Origin: Virgibacillus proomii
GTDB taxonomy: Bacteria > Bacillota > Bacilli > Bacillales > Amphibacillaceae
Direction: 5' to 3'
Length of the DNA stretch: 64,000 bases
Assembly (NCBI RefSeq): GCF_900162615.1
Contig: NZ_FUFN01000008.1
Coordinates: forward strand, 186,001-250,000
Shown: positions 36,747-44,529 of the stretch, piece after piece
Layout of the letters: every line of letters begins with the position of its first letter
Position numbering within the stretch: position 1 is the first letter of the stretch
Made by a program: the position numbers and the translations under genes
The notes under the pieces: model-generated
The model's database searches: none
The model's input: only the letters and a program-made list of their open reading frames with translations
Told to the model about the DNA's origin: nothing

Positions 36747-38168
36747 ATGACAGAAAACCTAATTATGTATGGTTCAACCATTTTGGCTGTTGCTATTATC
36801 ATCTATATGTTAATTAAAAAAATGGATATCAAAATTGCCCTATTCTCGATTGGAACGGTCCTTATTCTAATTAGTATTGGCATGGGGCATGAAATTGCCT
36901 TTCCCGATTTTGAGTCAACCGGCTCTTTACTGCTCGATCCGTTACAAGTAATTGTTCAGCAATTTAAAGATACGTTTGTCCAAGCAGGGCTTATTATCCT
37001 TATGCTTGGAGGATATACAGCTTATATGTCATCCATCGGTGCAAATGATGTGACCGTGCAAGTGTTAACTAAGCCGATTAACAAAATCAAATCCGTCTAC
37101 ATTTTGGTACCAGTAGTGTTTTTATTAGGCAACCTACTTTCGCTTGTTATTCCTAGTGCTTCAACATTAGCCATTTTATTGCTGGCAACCTTGTATCCCG
37201 TACTAAAACAAGCAGGAATGTCCGTATTAAGTATTGCTGCAATTATTGCTACATCAGCTACCATTATTCCAACACCTTTGGGAAGTGACAATGTAGCGGT
37301 AGCAGAAGAATTTGCTAAATATGCTGCATTTGCTGATATGTCAGTAAGTGATTATGTTTTTAATTATCACGCTGCCGTATCGATTCCATCTTTACTATTT
37401 ATTGCCATTATCCATTATTTTTGGCAAAAACGAATGGATAAAAAATCGGTTACTGTTACTTCTGATGAACAAATGGAAGTAACAGAGGTAGAAAAGGTAA
37501 AAAGCGGGAAGCTTTATAAAACCGTTTATGCTATTTTACCAATATTCCCAATTATATTACTCCTTATTTCATTTATTTTAGATCTTGCAGCTGGTATTAC
37601 GTTTTCCATAAGTGTTGAAATTGCCGTTGTTGCTTCTGTAATTATTAGCATCATTTGTGAATTGATCAGACATAAAGGAGACAAAGCTGTATTAGCTAAT
37701 ACGGAGAAGTTCTTTGAAGGTATGGGCAGAACCATTCCGATTGTTGCATTAATTGTCGCTGCTTCGGTTTTCGTAACAGGGTTGAAATCAATTGGCTTAA
37801 TAGACGCGCTACAATCAACAATGCAAAACTTCCACGGACAAGGTCTTAATTTTATCCTGCCGTTAATTCTTGTTCTGTTTACTGCACTCATTGTATTGTT
37901 AAGTGGTAGTGGCATAGCTTTGTTCTTCGCGATGGTACCGTTAATGGTTCCTTTAGCAGAAGCAGCTGGGATTAGTCCGATTGCAATCTCCGTTCCGATG
38001 GGATTAGCAGGGAACTTATTTAGAGCTGTTTCACCGGTTGCACCTGTAGTGTTAATTATAGCTGGAACCTTAAAAATTGAACCGCTTGATATTATTAAAC
38101 GGACCTCCGTGCCAATGATTGCAGGTATAGTGTGTATGTTCATTCTATCAATGATTTTCTTTTTATAA
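36747..38168 (+). CDS. DcuC-family carrier, probable nucleoside/ribose-cassette transporter
   Basis: A 473-residue membrane protein with about twelve hydrophobic segments. It resembles the anaerobic C4-dicarboxylate carrier (DcuC/YfcC-like) family, with paired helical-hairpin regions VIPSASTLAILLL and SGSGIALFFAMVPL. The cassette suggests import of nucleosides or a related sugar rather than dicarboxylates; that is inference from neighbours. It begins 25 bases after the nucleoside hydrolase. Confidence 0.75.
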   Translation: MTENLIMYGSTILAVAIIIYMLIKKMDIKIALFSIGTVLILISIGMGHEIAFPDFESTGSLLLDPLQVIVQQFKDTFVQAGLIILMLGGYTAYMSSIGANDVTVQVLTKPINKIKSVYILVPVVFLLGNLLSLVIPSASTLAILLLATLYPVLKQAGMSVLSIAAIIATSATIIPTPLGSDNVAVAEEFAKYAAFADMSVSDYVFNYHAAVSIPSLLFIAIIHYFWQKRMDKKSVTVTSDEQMEVTEVEKVKSGKLYKTVYAILPIFPIILLLISFILDLAAGITFSISVEIAVVASVIISIICELIRHKGDKAVLANTEKFFEGMGRTIPIVALIVAASVFVTGLKSIGLIDALQSTMQNFHGQGLNFILPLILVLFTALIVLLSGSGIALFFAMVPLMVPLAEAAGISPIAISVPMGLAGNLFRAVSPVAPVVLIIAGTLKIEPLDIIKRTSVPMIAGIVCMFILSMIFFL

Positions 38169-38227
38169 GTAATGTTTAAATAGAAGGTCAAGGCGGTATA
38201 ACCAACCTTTATAAGTGATTACAATGG

Positions 38228-38282
38228 AACATCCCCTTATTTATATGTAAAATAGGTTTGAATGATAATTACAGGGGATGTT
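38228..38282 (+). promoter_or_regulatory. Inverted repeat covering the lacI-type ribosome site
   Basis: AACATCCCCT (38228-38237) is perfectly complementary to AGGGGATGTT (38273-38282), which contains the AGGGG ribosome site of the regulator. Folding would hide it, so low or controlled translation is plausible; it could also act as a weak terminator of the cassette. Confidence 0.45.
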
Positions 38283-38286
38283 TCTA

Positions 38287-39300
38287 TTGAAAGTAACGAT
38301 TAAAGATATAGCTAAAAAAGCCGGCGTATCTCCAAGCGCTGTATCCTTAGTACTAAATAACAGACCATGTCGTATTTCACAACAAAAAAAAGATGAAATT
38401 AAACAGATTGCCAAGGAATTAAATTATACAGCAAATCAAATCGCGAGAAGTCTTGTTACGAAACAAACAAAAACATTAGGTTTAATTATTCCGGATATAG
38501 AAAATATCTTCTTTTCGTCACTGGCAAAACATATTGAAATAGAATGTCGAAAACATGGATATGCCTTAATCATCCTTCATTCAGATAATAACGATCAACA
38601 CGATTTAGAATTATTAGACTTACTCGTATCCCGATCTGTTGAAGGAATTTTTTTAATTCCAGGAAGTGAAGCCTCCAAGTATAAAGAAGCTCTTATAAAT
38701 AAATTGAAGCAGATTCCTATTCCTTATATCATGTTAGACCGTGTATATCCAGAGTTTTCATGTGATAAAGCCTGGTTTGACAACGAATACGGTGCCTACC
38801 TTGCTGTTAAACATATGTTAGAAAAAGGGCATCGTAAAATTGGTTGTATTGTTAGTACTAACTTTTATAATGGACAGTTAAGATTAAATGGATACATTCG
38901 TGCTTTAAAAGAATATCATATCCCGATTAAGCAGAATTATATCGTCAAAGGTGACTATAAAAAAGAAAGTGGCTATTTCGCAGGAAAAAAATTAATGCAA
39001 GAAGATCTTACTGCCATCTTTGTTACGAACGATATGATGGCACTCGGGGTAATCAATAGCATTTATGAGCAAAACAAACAAATACCCAACGACTATTCTA
39101 TCGTTAGCTATGACAATACGATTTATCCATATATATTTGGTATTGAACTTACATCTGTTAAGCAAGATGTTAAAAAATTGAGCAGCAGCGCTTTTGAACT
39201 TCTATATAAAAAAATCACTGGATCTGTCGGCACTGAAAAGGAAATATGTTTACAACCTGAATTAATTGTTAGAAATAGTGTTAAAGCATTAAATCATTAA
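38287..39300 (+). CDS. LacI/GalR-family regulator of the nucleoside/ribose cassette
   Basis: A 337-residue repressor. The N-terminal helix-turn-helix is TIKDIAKKAGVSPSAVSLVL, followed by the hinge NQIARSLVTKQT. The periplasmic-binding-like effector domain ends with EICLQPELIVRNS. I chose TTG 38287 because AGGGG is nine bases upstream; ATG 38278 lies directly on that site. Its likely target is the palindrome at 34790. The effector, probably a ribose or nucleoside derivative, is inferred from context. Confidence 0.9.
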   Translation: MKVTIKDIAKKAGVSPSAVSLVLNNRPCRISQQKKDEIKQIAKELNYTANQIARSLVTKQTKTLGLIIPDIENIFFSSLAKHIEIECRKHGYALIILHSDNNDQHDLELLDLLVSRSVEGIFLIPGSEASKYKEALINKLKQIPIPYIMLDRVYPEFSCDKAWFDNEYGAYLAVKHMLEKGHRKIGCIVSTNFYNGQLRLNGYIRALKEYHIPIKQNYIVKGDYKKESGYFAGKKLMQEDLTAIFVTNDMMALGVINSIYEQNKQIPNDYSIVSYDNTIYPYIFGIELTSVKQDVKKLSSSAFELLYKKITGSVGTEKEICLQPELIVRNSVKALNH

Positions 39301-39332
39301 TTTTATCTGTGACTGATCCTTACGTTTGTTAT

Positions 39333-39514
39333 TTGAAAATCGTTATGTGTTGGTCGAAGTTTTCCTTGTCATTGAAAAATCGCGATGTGTTGGTCGAAGT
39401 TTTTTCTTATTTTTGAAAAAGAAAAAACACTTTTCTGCATGCGGTGTATTGCTGTCGAAGCATACTCTGTTCTTGAGTTCTTAAAAAACAAATCACTTTT
39501 TCTGCATACGAGCC
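39333..39514 (+). repeat. Repeat C, tandem imperfect units
   Basis: Two 40-base units starting TTGAAAA at 39333 and 39373 share GATGTGTTGGTCGAAGTTTT; two longer degenerate units with TTTTCTGCATGCG follow. The same words (TGTCGAAG, CCTTGTC, TTTGAAAA, TTTTTTCTGCATGCG) recur at 61566-61642. Confidence 0.6.
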
Positions 39515-39588
39515 TTAATCAAGAAGGCTTTCTTGTCCTGTTGCAACGAGTTTCTAGATCGACAGTTTTAAAACAAAATCGCTTTTTT

Positions 39589-39700
39589 TCTTGTCCCATA
39601 TCCCAAATAAGTCGGACATTTGGGAGCCGTTACTTCTACTTAAACTTCTTCGCATTCTCTCTTGAAATAAGAGACTTACGACACGAGATATGGGATAAGA
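39589..39700 (+). repeat. Degenerate A-like element
   Basis: TCTTGTCCCATATC (39589-39602) and GATATGGGATAAGA (39687-39700) pair with one mismatch; inside is CCCAAAT/ATTTGGG. The GTCGGACATTTGG and GGGATAA parts recall repeat A. It follows the C repeats directly, an order seen again at 61652. Confidence 0.45.
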
Positions 39701-39881
39701 CTTGTTCATATAAATGAGAGCTAGATCTTTTTATCTGGAAAACTTAGCTGGAACCTGCTACAACAAGAATCTTACATCACCATAGTATGAAAACTCTGAC
39801 AATAATCTCAGAATCCTTTACAATCTATACTAAATATAGATACAATAGTAACTAACTTGAAGAGAGGAATGGTGAAAGGTT

Positions 39882-40313
39882 ATGAGTCATGAAGATTGCA
39901 TTTTTTGTAAAATTATTAATCAGGAAATCCCTTCAGCAAAAGTGTACGAGGATGAACATGTATATGCTTTTTTAGACATTAGTCAAGTAACGAAAGGTCA
40001 TACGTTAGTCATTCCTAAAACACATGTAAAAAACATTTATGAAACTCCGCCTGAAGTTGCTGCTTCGTTATTTGAAAGAATACCTAAAATTGCGAATGCA
40101 ATTAAAGCAGCCTATCAACCGATTGGAATGAATCTACTTAATAATAACGAAAAGCCTGCAGATCAATCTGTATTTCATTTACATATCCATCTGCTTCCAC
40201 GATATGGGAAAAATGATGGCTTTTCTTCCAATTGGAAAGTTCATATGGATGACTACACTGCTGAAGATTTGCAAAAAATGGCAAGCACCATTAACCAAGC
40301 GATCAGCAATTAA
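39882..40313 (+). CDS. hit: HIT-family nucleotide-binding hydrolase
   Basis: A 143-residue histidine-triad protein. It opens with a zinc-site-like CIFCKII, carries the EIPSAKVYEDE segment and the triad HLHIHLLPRY. Its substrate is probably a nucleotide-AMP conjugate. The start follows GGTGAAAGG. It keeps the B. subtilis neighbourhood (ecs on one side, yhaH/trpP on the other). Confidence 0.93.
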   Translation: MSHEDCIFCKIINQEIPSAKVYEDEHVYAFLDISQVTKGHTLVIPKTHVKNIYETPPEVAASLFERIPKIANAIKAAYQPIGMNLLNNNEKPADQSVFHLHIHLLPRYGKNDGFSSNWKVHMDDYTAEDLQKMASTINQAISN

Positions 40314-40514
40314 TCAATAAACAAGACCAGTGAAAGTGTGTGTTTAAAAAAGAGTATACAGGGGTTAAAACAGTTTCATTTCGACTAGGGGAATTAAATT
40401 TATGTCGACAATTTTGAACTTCTTCTTAAATGAAACTTTTTATTTAGACCTATGTTTGTTATAATGAAAATATATATCTGCAACTGACAACAAGTGTACA
40501 GTTGGGAAAATAAT

Positions 40515-40569
40515 GAGTTGAGAAAAGCTTGAGTAGAGGAGAGTATACAAATGAATATAAGAGTATTAG
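40515..40569 (+). promoter_or_regulatory. TRAP-binding triplets in the trpP leader
   Basis: GAG or TAG triplets at 40515, 40520, 40531, 40534/40536, 40539, 40541, 40561 and 40567 run across the ribosome site into the coding region. B. subtilis trpP is translationally repressed by tryptophan-loaded TRAP at just such a site. Spacing is irregular, so binding is likely but unproven. Confidence 0.6.
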
Positions 40570-41072
40570 TTATTTTGTCGCTATTCGTAGGTATTGGGGC
40601 TGTGTTACATGCTATTGTACCACCGATTATTTTTGGGGTTAAACCTGATATGCTGCTTTCGATGATGTTTTTGGGAATTCTTCTATTTCCCAAAGTAAAA
40701 TATGTGGTAATACTTTCTATTGCTACTGGAATCATATCCGCTTTAACTACTTCAGCTCCAGGAGGACAAATAGCTAATCTTATTGATAAGCCGATTACAG
40801 CAATGCTTTTTCTAATTTTAGCTATCATCATTAAGAAATCAATGAGCCCTACTATTCGTGCAGCAGTTCTAACTGCAATTGGAACATTGATTTCAGGAGC
40901 AATCTTTTTAAGTGTTGTCTTATATTTAATCGGTATCATGGATGGCTCATTCTTAGCTATGTTTAGCATGGCTGTATTACCAGCTGCACTGCTGAACACA
41001 CTTATTATAGCTGTTGTCTTTCCTATTACACAAAGGATTTTAAAAAGAGCACCACAGCTAATTAGTACGTGA
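40551..41072 (+). CDS. trpP: Tryptophan transporter TrpP
   Basis: A 173-residue integral membrane protein with about five to six hydrophobic segments and the family sequence VKPDMLLSMMFLGILLFP near residue 30. Its position beside yhaH and hit matches B. subtilis trpP (yhaG). The leader carries TRAP-like triplets. A strong terminator follows. Confidence 0.92.
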   Translation: MNIRVLVILSLFVGIGAVLHAIVPPIIFGVKPDMLLSMMFLGILLFPKVKYVVILSIATGIISALTTSAPGGQIANLIDKPITAMLFLILAIIIKKSMSPTIRAAVLTAIGTLISGAIFLSVVLYLIGIMDGSFLAMFSMAVLPAALLNTLIIAVVFPITQRILKRAPQLIST

Positions 41073-41076
41073 TGAT

Positions 41077-41113
41077 AAAATCCTCTGGCACAAAGTTTGT
41101 CGGAGGATTTTTT
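41077..41113 (+). terminator. Terminator of trpP
   Basis: AAAATCCTC/GGAGGATTTT with a T-run, five bases after the stop. Confidence 0.85.
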
Positions 41114-41189
41114 ACAATCATACAGTTGCCAGGCCATCATTAATACTTGCTATAAAGGTATATAATAAGTAAGAAAGGAGCGAATTTAA

Positions 41190-41549
41190 ATGGCTAATGC
41201 AAAATCTCTATTTTTGGGAATAGCAGTTGGAGGTGTCGTTAGTGCGACGGTCACTCTACTTAGCACTCCTTCTTCTGGACAAAACTTCCGAAATCAAATG
41301 AAGGATAGAACCTTAGAATTGAAAAAAATGCTTCTAAGTTTAAAACAGGACGGGTTGCGCTTAAAACAACAAATTCAAGAAACCTCTCAAGAAGGCGTTG
41401 CATTAATTAAAGAGCTTACTCAAGATATGAAGAAATCAGTAACAGAGTGGAAAACAACTGTAGAACCCCACCAAAAAAACATTCATCAGTATTTGGAACA
41501 AATTGAGTCAAGTTTAAAGGACTTAGAAGATAAAGTTAAAAAACAATAA
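41190..41549 (+). CDS. yhaH: YhaH, YtxH-like protein
   Basis: A 119-residue protein with an N-terminal glycine-rich membrane helix (about residues 6-24), then TPSSGQNFR as in YtxH-domain proteins, and a long charged, probably coiled tail. Position next to trpP matches B. subtilis yhaH. ATG follows AAAGGAG. Function unknown; the YtxH group is linked to general stress. Confidence 0.85.
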   Translation: MANAKSLFLGIAVGGVVSATVTLLSTPSSGQNFRNQMKDRTLELKKMLLSLKQDGLRLKQQIQETSQEGVALIKELTQDMKKSVTEWKTTVEPHQKNIHQYLEQIESSLKDLEDKVKKQ

Positions 41550-41558
41550 AAGATGGGA

Positions 41559-41584
41559 AGCTTTCTCAATTGGGAAAGCTTTTT
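41559..41584 (+). terminator. Terminator of yhaH
   Basis: AAGCTTTC/GAAAGCTT, seven-base loop, TTTTT tail. Confidence 0.8.
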
Positions 41585-41625
41585 AATTTACATAAATAAT
41601 CATCCAATACACGTACTTCATATAT

Positions 41626-41656
41626 AAAAACGAGCTCCGTTTCGGAACTCGTTTTT
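41626..41656 (-). terminator. Terminator of the opuA operon
   Basis: AAAAACGAG/CTCGTTTTT just after the last opuAC stop; symmetrical, so it could work both ways. Confidence 0.8.
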
Positions 41657-41662
41657 CCTTAC

Positions 41663-42595
41663 TTATTTTGCTTGCAAATCTTCAATGGAATCTATTTCCA
41701 TATAATCTGGTACTACTAATCCAATTTTAGCTCCATTCAAGTTCTCTCCCATATCCACAAACTGATCTTCAAATTTTTCATAAAAATCTTTGTGTGTCAT
41801 TGGCATCCAAGCCGCTAATGTAGCATCAGCATCCCCATTTGCAACTGCTTCAAATACAACAGCAACATCTACAGGGGTAATTGTTACTTTAAACCCTTTT
41901 TGCCGAAGAACCTCAGCTACGACGTTTGCCGAAGCAAGCTCTGAATCCCAAGGAGTTGTAACAAGCTCCAGTTTTTCACCATCGACATCTTCAACGCCTT
42001 CAATCCATGCTTTTATTTTATCCGGATTATCTTTAACCCATTGTTTTGCTACTTCGGCTACTTCCTCTCCAGTTTCTGAAGCCTCATACATAATACTTTC
42101 CATATCTTCTACTTCCCAGTTAAACTGGTCGATTAGCTTATAAGCGTTTGGCTTTTCTTCCTTTAAACCCTTTCGAGCTAGTGATTTAATCACTTCCACA
42201 TCCCCATAAATGCCTTTTGGATCTTCTAGATATTTCAAATTATCAAATTTAGCAAACTTCCAATGAGGATTCCAGCCTGTTACAATTATCGGCTCCTCGT
42301 TAGTTATTGCTTCTTCTAACTCAGTAACCATAGCCGCAGTAGATGATTGTTCTAATTCCCAGCCTGATAGACTATCATATTCCTCAATTGCTTTTTCTGT
42401 TGTTACGGTAATCCCTGCTCCTGGTTCTATCCCAGTTATTGTATAATCTACTTCTTCGCTATAATTGTTTTCACTCGACTCAGCAGACTTACTATCCCTT
42501 TTCTTGTTATCATCGGCACTACAGCCAACAAGCATCATGAATAAAAAGACTATTCCGAATAAAAACAACGATTTCTCCCATTTTTTACTAGTCAT
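41663..42595 (-). CDS. opuAC: Glycine-betaine-binding lipoprotein, B. subtilis-type domain order
   Basis: A second substrate-binding protein of the OpuA transporter. The 310-residue protein has a lipoprotein signal with lipobox LVGC. The half beginning ITGIEPGAGITV comes first, including TGWNPHWKFAKF and KYLEDPKG. The half with WDSELASANVVAEVL and KIGLVVPDYM comes last. This is the order of B. subtilis OpuAC and the reverse of its upstream neighbour. A hairpin between the two genes suggests separate or reduced expression. ATG 42595 follows AAGGTG. Confidence 0.9.
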   Translation of the reverse strand: MTSKKWEKSLFLFGIVFLFMMLVGCSADDNKKRDSKSAESSENNYSEEVDYTITGIEPGAGITVTTEKAIEEYDSLSGWELEQSSTAAMVTELEEAITNEEPIIVTGWNPHWKFAKFDNLKYLEDPKGIYGDVEVIKSLARKGLKEEKPNAYKLIDQFNWEVEDMESIMYEASETGEEVAEVAKQWVKDNPDKIKAWIEGVEDVDGEKLELVTTPWDSELASANVVAEVLRQKGFKVTITPVDVAVVFEAVANGDADATLAAWMPMTHKDFYEKFEDQFVDMGENLNGAKIGLVVPDYMEIDSIEDLQAK

Positions 42596-42625
42596 AATAA
42601 CACACCTTATTATTGTTTTAGAAAT

Positions 42626-42653
42626 AAAGCTGATACAGATTTGTATCAGCTTT
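42626..42653 (-). terminator. Hairpin between the two opuAC genes
   Basis: AAAGCTGATACA/TGTATCAGCTTT, a nearly perfect 11-12 bp stem with a tetraloop. On the minus strand it lies after the first opuAC and before the second, so it may be an attenuator or an end-of-message stem. Confidence 0.7.
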
Positions 42654-42694
42654 TGCCAAAAATTTAATTATCAAATCATCTTTTTAGAAATCTA

Positions 42695-43597
42695 TTACTC
42701 TACGTTTTTTGTCCATTCCTTCACTTTATCTTGATTGTCTTCCACCCATTTAGCGGCAGCGTCTTCAGGAGAAGCACCATTAGAAATTTCTAGCATGACA
42801 GATTCCATATCGTCCGTTGTCCATTTAAATTGATCAAGTATTTTGTATGCTTCAGGCATATCCTCTTCTAATCCTTCACGAACCATTGTTTCAATCGTTT
42901 CTTCTTCACCAAATGTCCCCTTTGGATCTTCTAAATACTTCAAGTCATATTTGGCAAACTTCCAATGTGGAGTCCATCCAGTTACAATGATCTCTTCTTC
43001 TTTTTCTATTGCTGAACCTAATTCAGTTGCCATTGCGCCACTTGATGACGTTTGAACTGTCCAGTCTTTTAGATTATCATAATCTTTAAGCGCTTGTTCA
43101 CTTGCAGCAACCACTCCTGCACCAGGTTCGATTCCAGTAATCACTTGATCTGCTTGCTTATCTAAATCTTCAATGCTAGTTACATCCATATAATCCGGAA
43201 CAACTAAACCAATTTTGGCACCTTCTAAGTTTTCTCCCAGTTCAACTACTTGATCGCCATATTGTTCATATTGACTCTTGTGCGTTGCAGGTAACCAAGC
43301 AGCTACCATACCGTCAGCTTCTCCCTTAGCTACAGACTCCCACATTACAGCATTGTCTAACGGAGTTAATTTTACATCATAGCCTTGATCTTCCAGAACT
43401 TTACCAATTACATGTGTAGATGCTATTTCAGAGTCCCATTCTACATAAACTAACTCTATTTCTTTTGACTTTTTATCTCCTGAACCTTCTCCGGATTTTG
43501 ATTTCGATGATTCATCATCCGATCCACATCCAGCTGCAAAAAGTGCTAATAAAAGTCCTGCAACTAAACCCAAATGTTTCCAATTCCATTTAAACAA
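42695..43597 (-). CDS. opuAC: Glycine-betaine-binding lipoprotein, circularly permuted order
   Basis: The binding protein of the OpuA ABC importer. The 300-residue lipoprotein (lipobox FAAGC) has the WDSEIASTHVIGKVLEDQGY to IGLVVPDYM half first and the ITGIEPGAGVV, TGWTPHWKFAKY, KYLEDPKG half second. That is a circular permutation of its neighbour and of B. subtilis OpuAC, but the order known from lactococcal OpuA. The start is TTG 43597, nine bases after AAGGAG. It follows opuAB by 74 bases. Confidence 0.9.
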   Translation of the reverse strand: MFKWNWKHLGLVAGLLLALFAAGCGSDDESSKSKSGEGSGDKKSKEIELVYVEWDSEIASTHVIGKVLEDQGYDVKLTPLDNAVMWESVAKGEADGMVAAWLPATHKSQYEQYGDQVVELGENLEGAKIGLVVPDYMDVTSIEDLDKQADQVITGIEPGAGVVAASEQALKDYDNLKDWTVQTSSSGAMATELGSAIEKEEEIIVTGWTPHWKFAKYDLKYLEDPKGTFGEEETIETMVREGLEEDMPEAYKILDQFKWTTDDMESVMLEISNGASPEDAAAKWVEDNQDKVKEWTKNVE

Positions 43598-43671
43598 TAT
43601 AAATCTCTCCTTATTTTTTCATTTTAAATAAGAAAACTTTTCTTATGAAAAGATACCAACCGAGTAATTAA

Positions 43672-44529
43672 TTAATTATTTCTTTCTTTATTCATATTTT
43701 GCGTAATTCGATCCATAATGATAGCTAAAATTACAATTGCAATTCCTGCAACAAATCCAGCACCAGCTTCTGCACGTTGTAATGCAGAAAGGACATCTCT
43801 ACCTAATCCAGGAGCTCCAATCATGGATGCGATAACTACCATAGACAATGCTAACATAACTGTTTGGTTAATGCCTGCCATAATCGTTGGTCTCGCCATT
43901 GGCAGCTCAACCTTAAATAACTTCTGCGCACCTGTACTACCAAATGCTTCTGAAGCCTCTACCAATTCAGCAGACACTTGACGTATGCCCAGATTGGTAA
44001 ATCGAACTGTTGGTGGTGTAGCGAAAATTAAAGATGCAAAGACCCCAGGAACCATGCCAATTCCAAAAAAGGCAACTGCAGGAATTAAATATACAAACGC
44101 AGGCATTGTCTGCATAAAATCCAAAATTGGAGTAATAATAGCAGATGCTATATTACTTTTTGACATTATGATTCCGATTGGTACTCCAATAATAACGGAT
44201 AAAATACTAGCTAATAATACTAAAGTGAACGTATTAATAAGCTGTTCCCATAATCCTTGATTATAAATTAGCCATAAGCCCACGATTGAAAATGCGGCTA
44301 AACCGAATTTTTTGCCGGTGATGAAAAACGCAATTACTGCTACGATAAGAATTACAATTAACGGGGGAATTGCCATTAACGATTCTGAAGTAAAATCCAT
44401 AAAGCTTTCAAACTGTTCTTTGATAGGATCGAATAAGAAGGAAAATGTGCTTGTAATCCAATCAGTAACTTTGTCTGTTCCTTCTGCAAGTTCTATTTTG
44501 GGGATGATATCCAATATATTATTCAACAT
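43672..44529 (-). CDS. opuAB: Glycine-betaine ABC transporter permease OpuAB
   Basis: A 285-residue permease with about seven hydrophobic segments. The ABC-importer EAA region is VEASEAFGSTGAQKLFKVELP, preceded by IFATPPTVRFT. It overlaps opuAA by 11 bases and has GAGGTG before its ATG. It imports the osmoprotectant in a halotolerant host. Confidence 0.95.
   Translation of the reverse strand: MLNNILDIIPKIELAEGTDKVTDWITSTFSFLFDPIKEQFESFMDFTSESLMAIPPLIVILIVAVIAFFITGKKFGLAAFSIVGLWLIYNQGLWEQLINTFTLVLLASILSVIIGVPIGIIMSKSNIASAIITPILDFMQTMPAFVYLIPAVAFFGIGMVPGVFASLIFATPPTVRFTNLGIRQVSAELVEASEAFGSTGAQKLFKVELPMARPTIMAGINQTVMLALSMVVIASMIGAPGLGRDVLSALQRAEAGAGFVAGIAIVILAIIMDRITQNMNKERNN

Noticed and set aside
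37526..38191. 221-codon minus-strand frame
   Set aside because: Antisense to the DcuC-family gene; composition is typical of a shadow of a membrane protein.
40400..41140. 246-codon minus-strand frame
   Set aside because: It is the antisense shadow of trpP, has no ribosome site and reads as low-complexity basic sequence.
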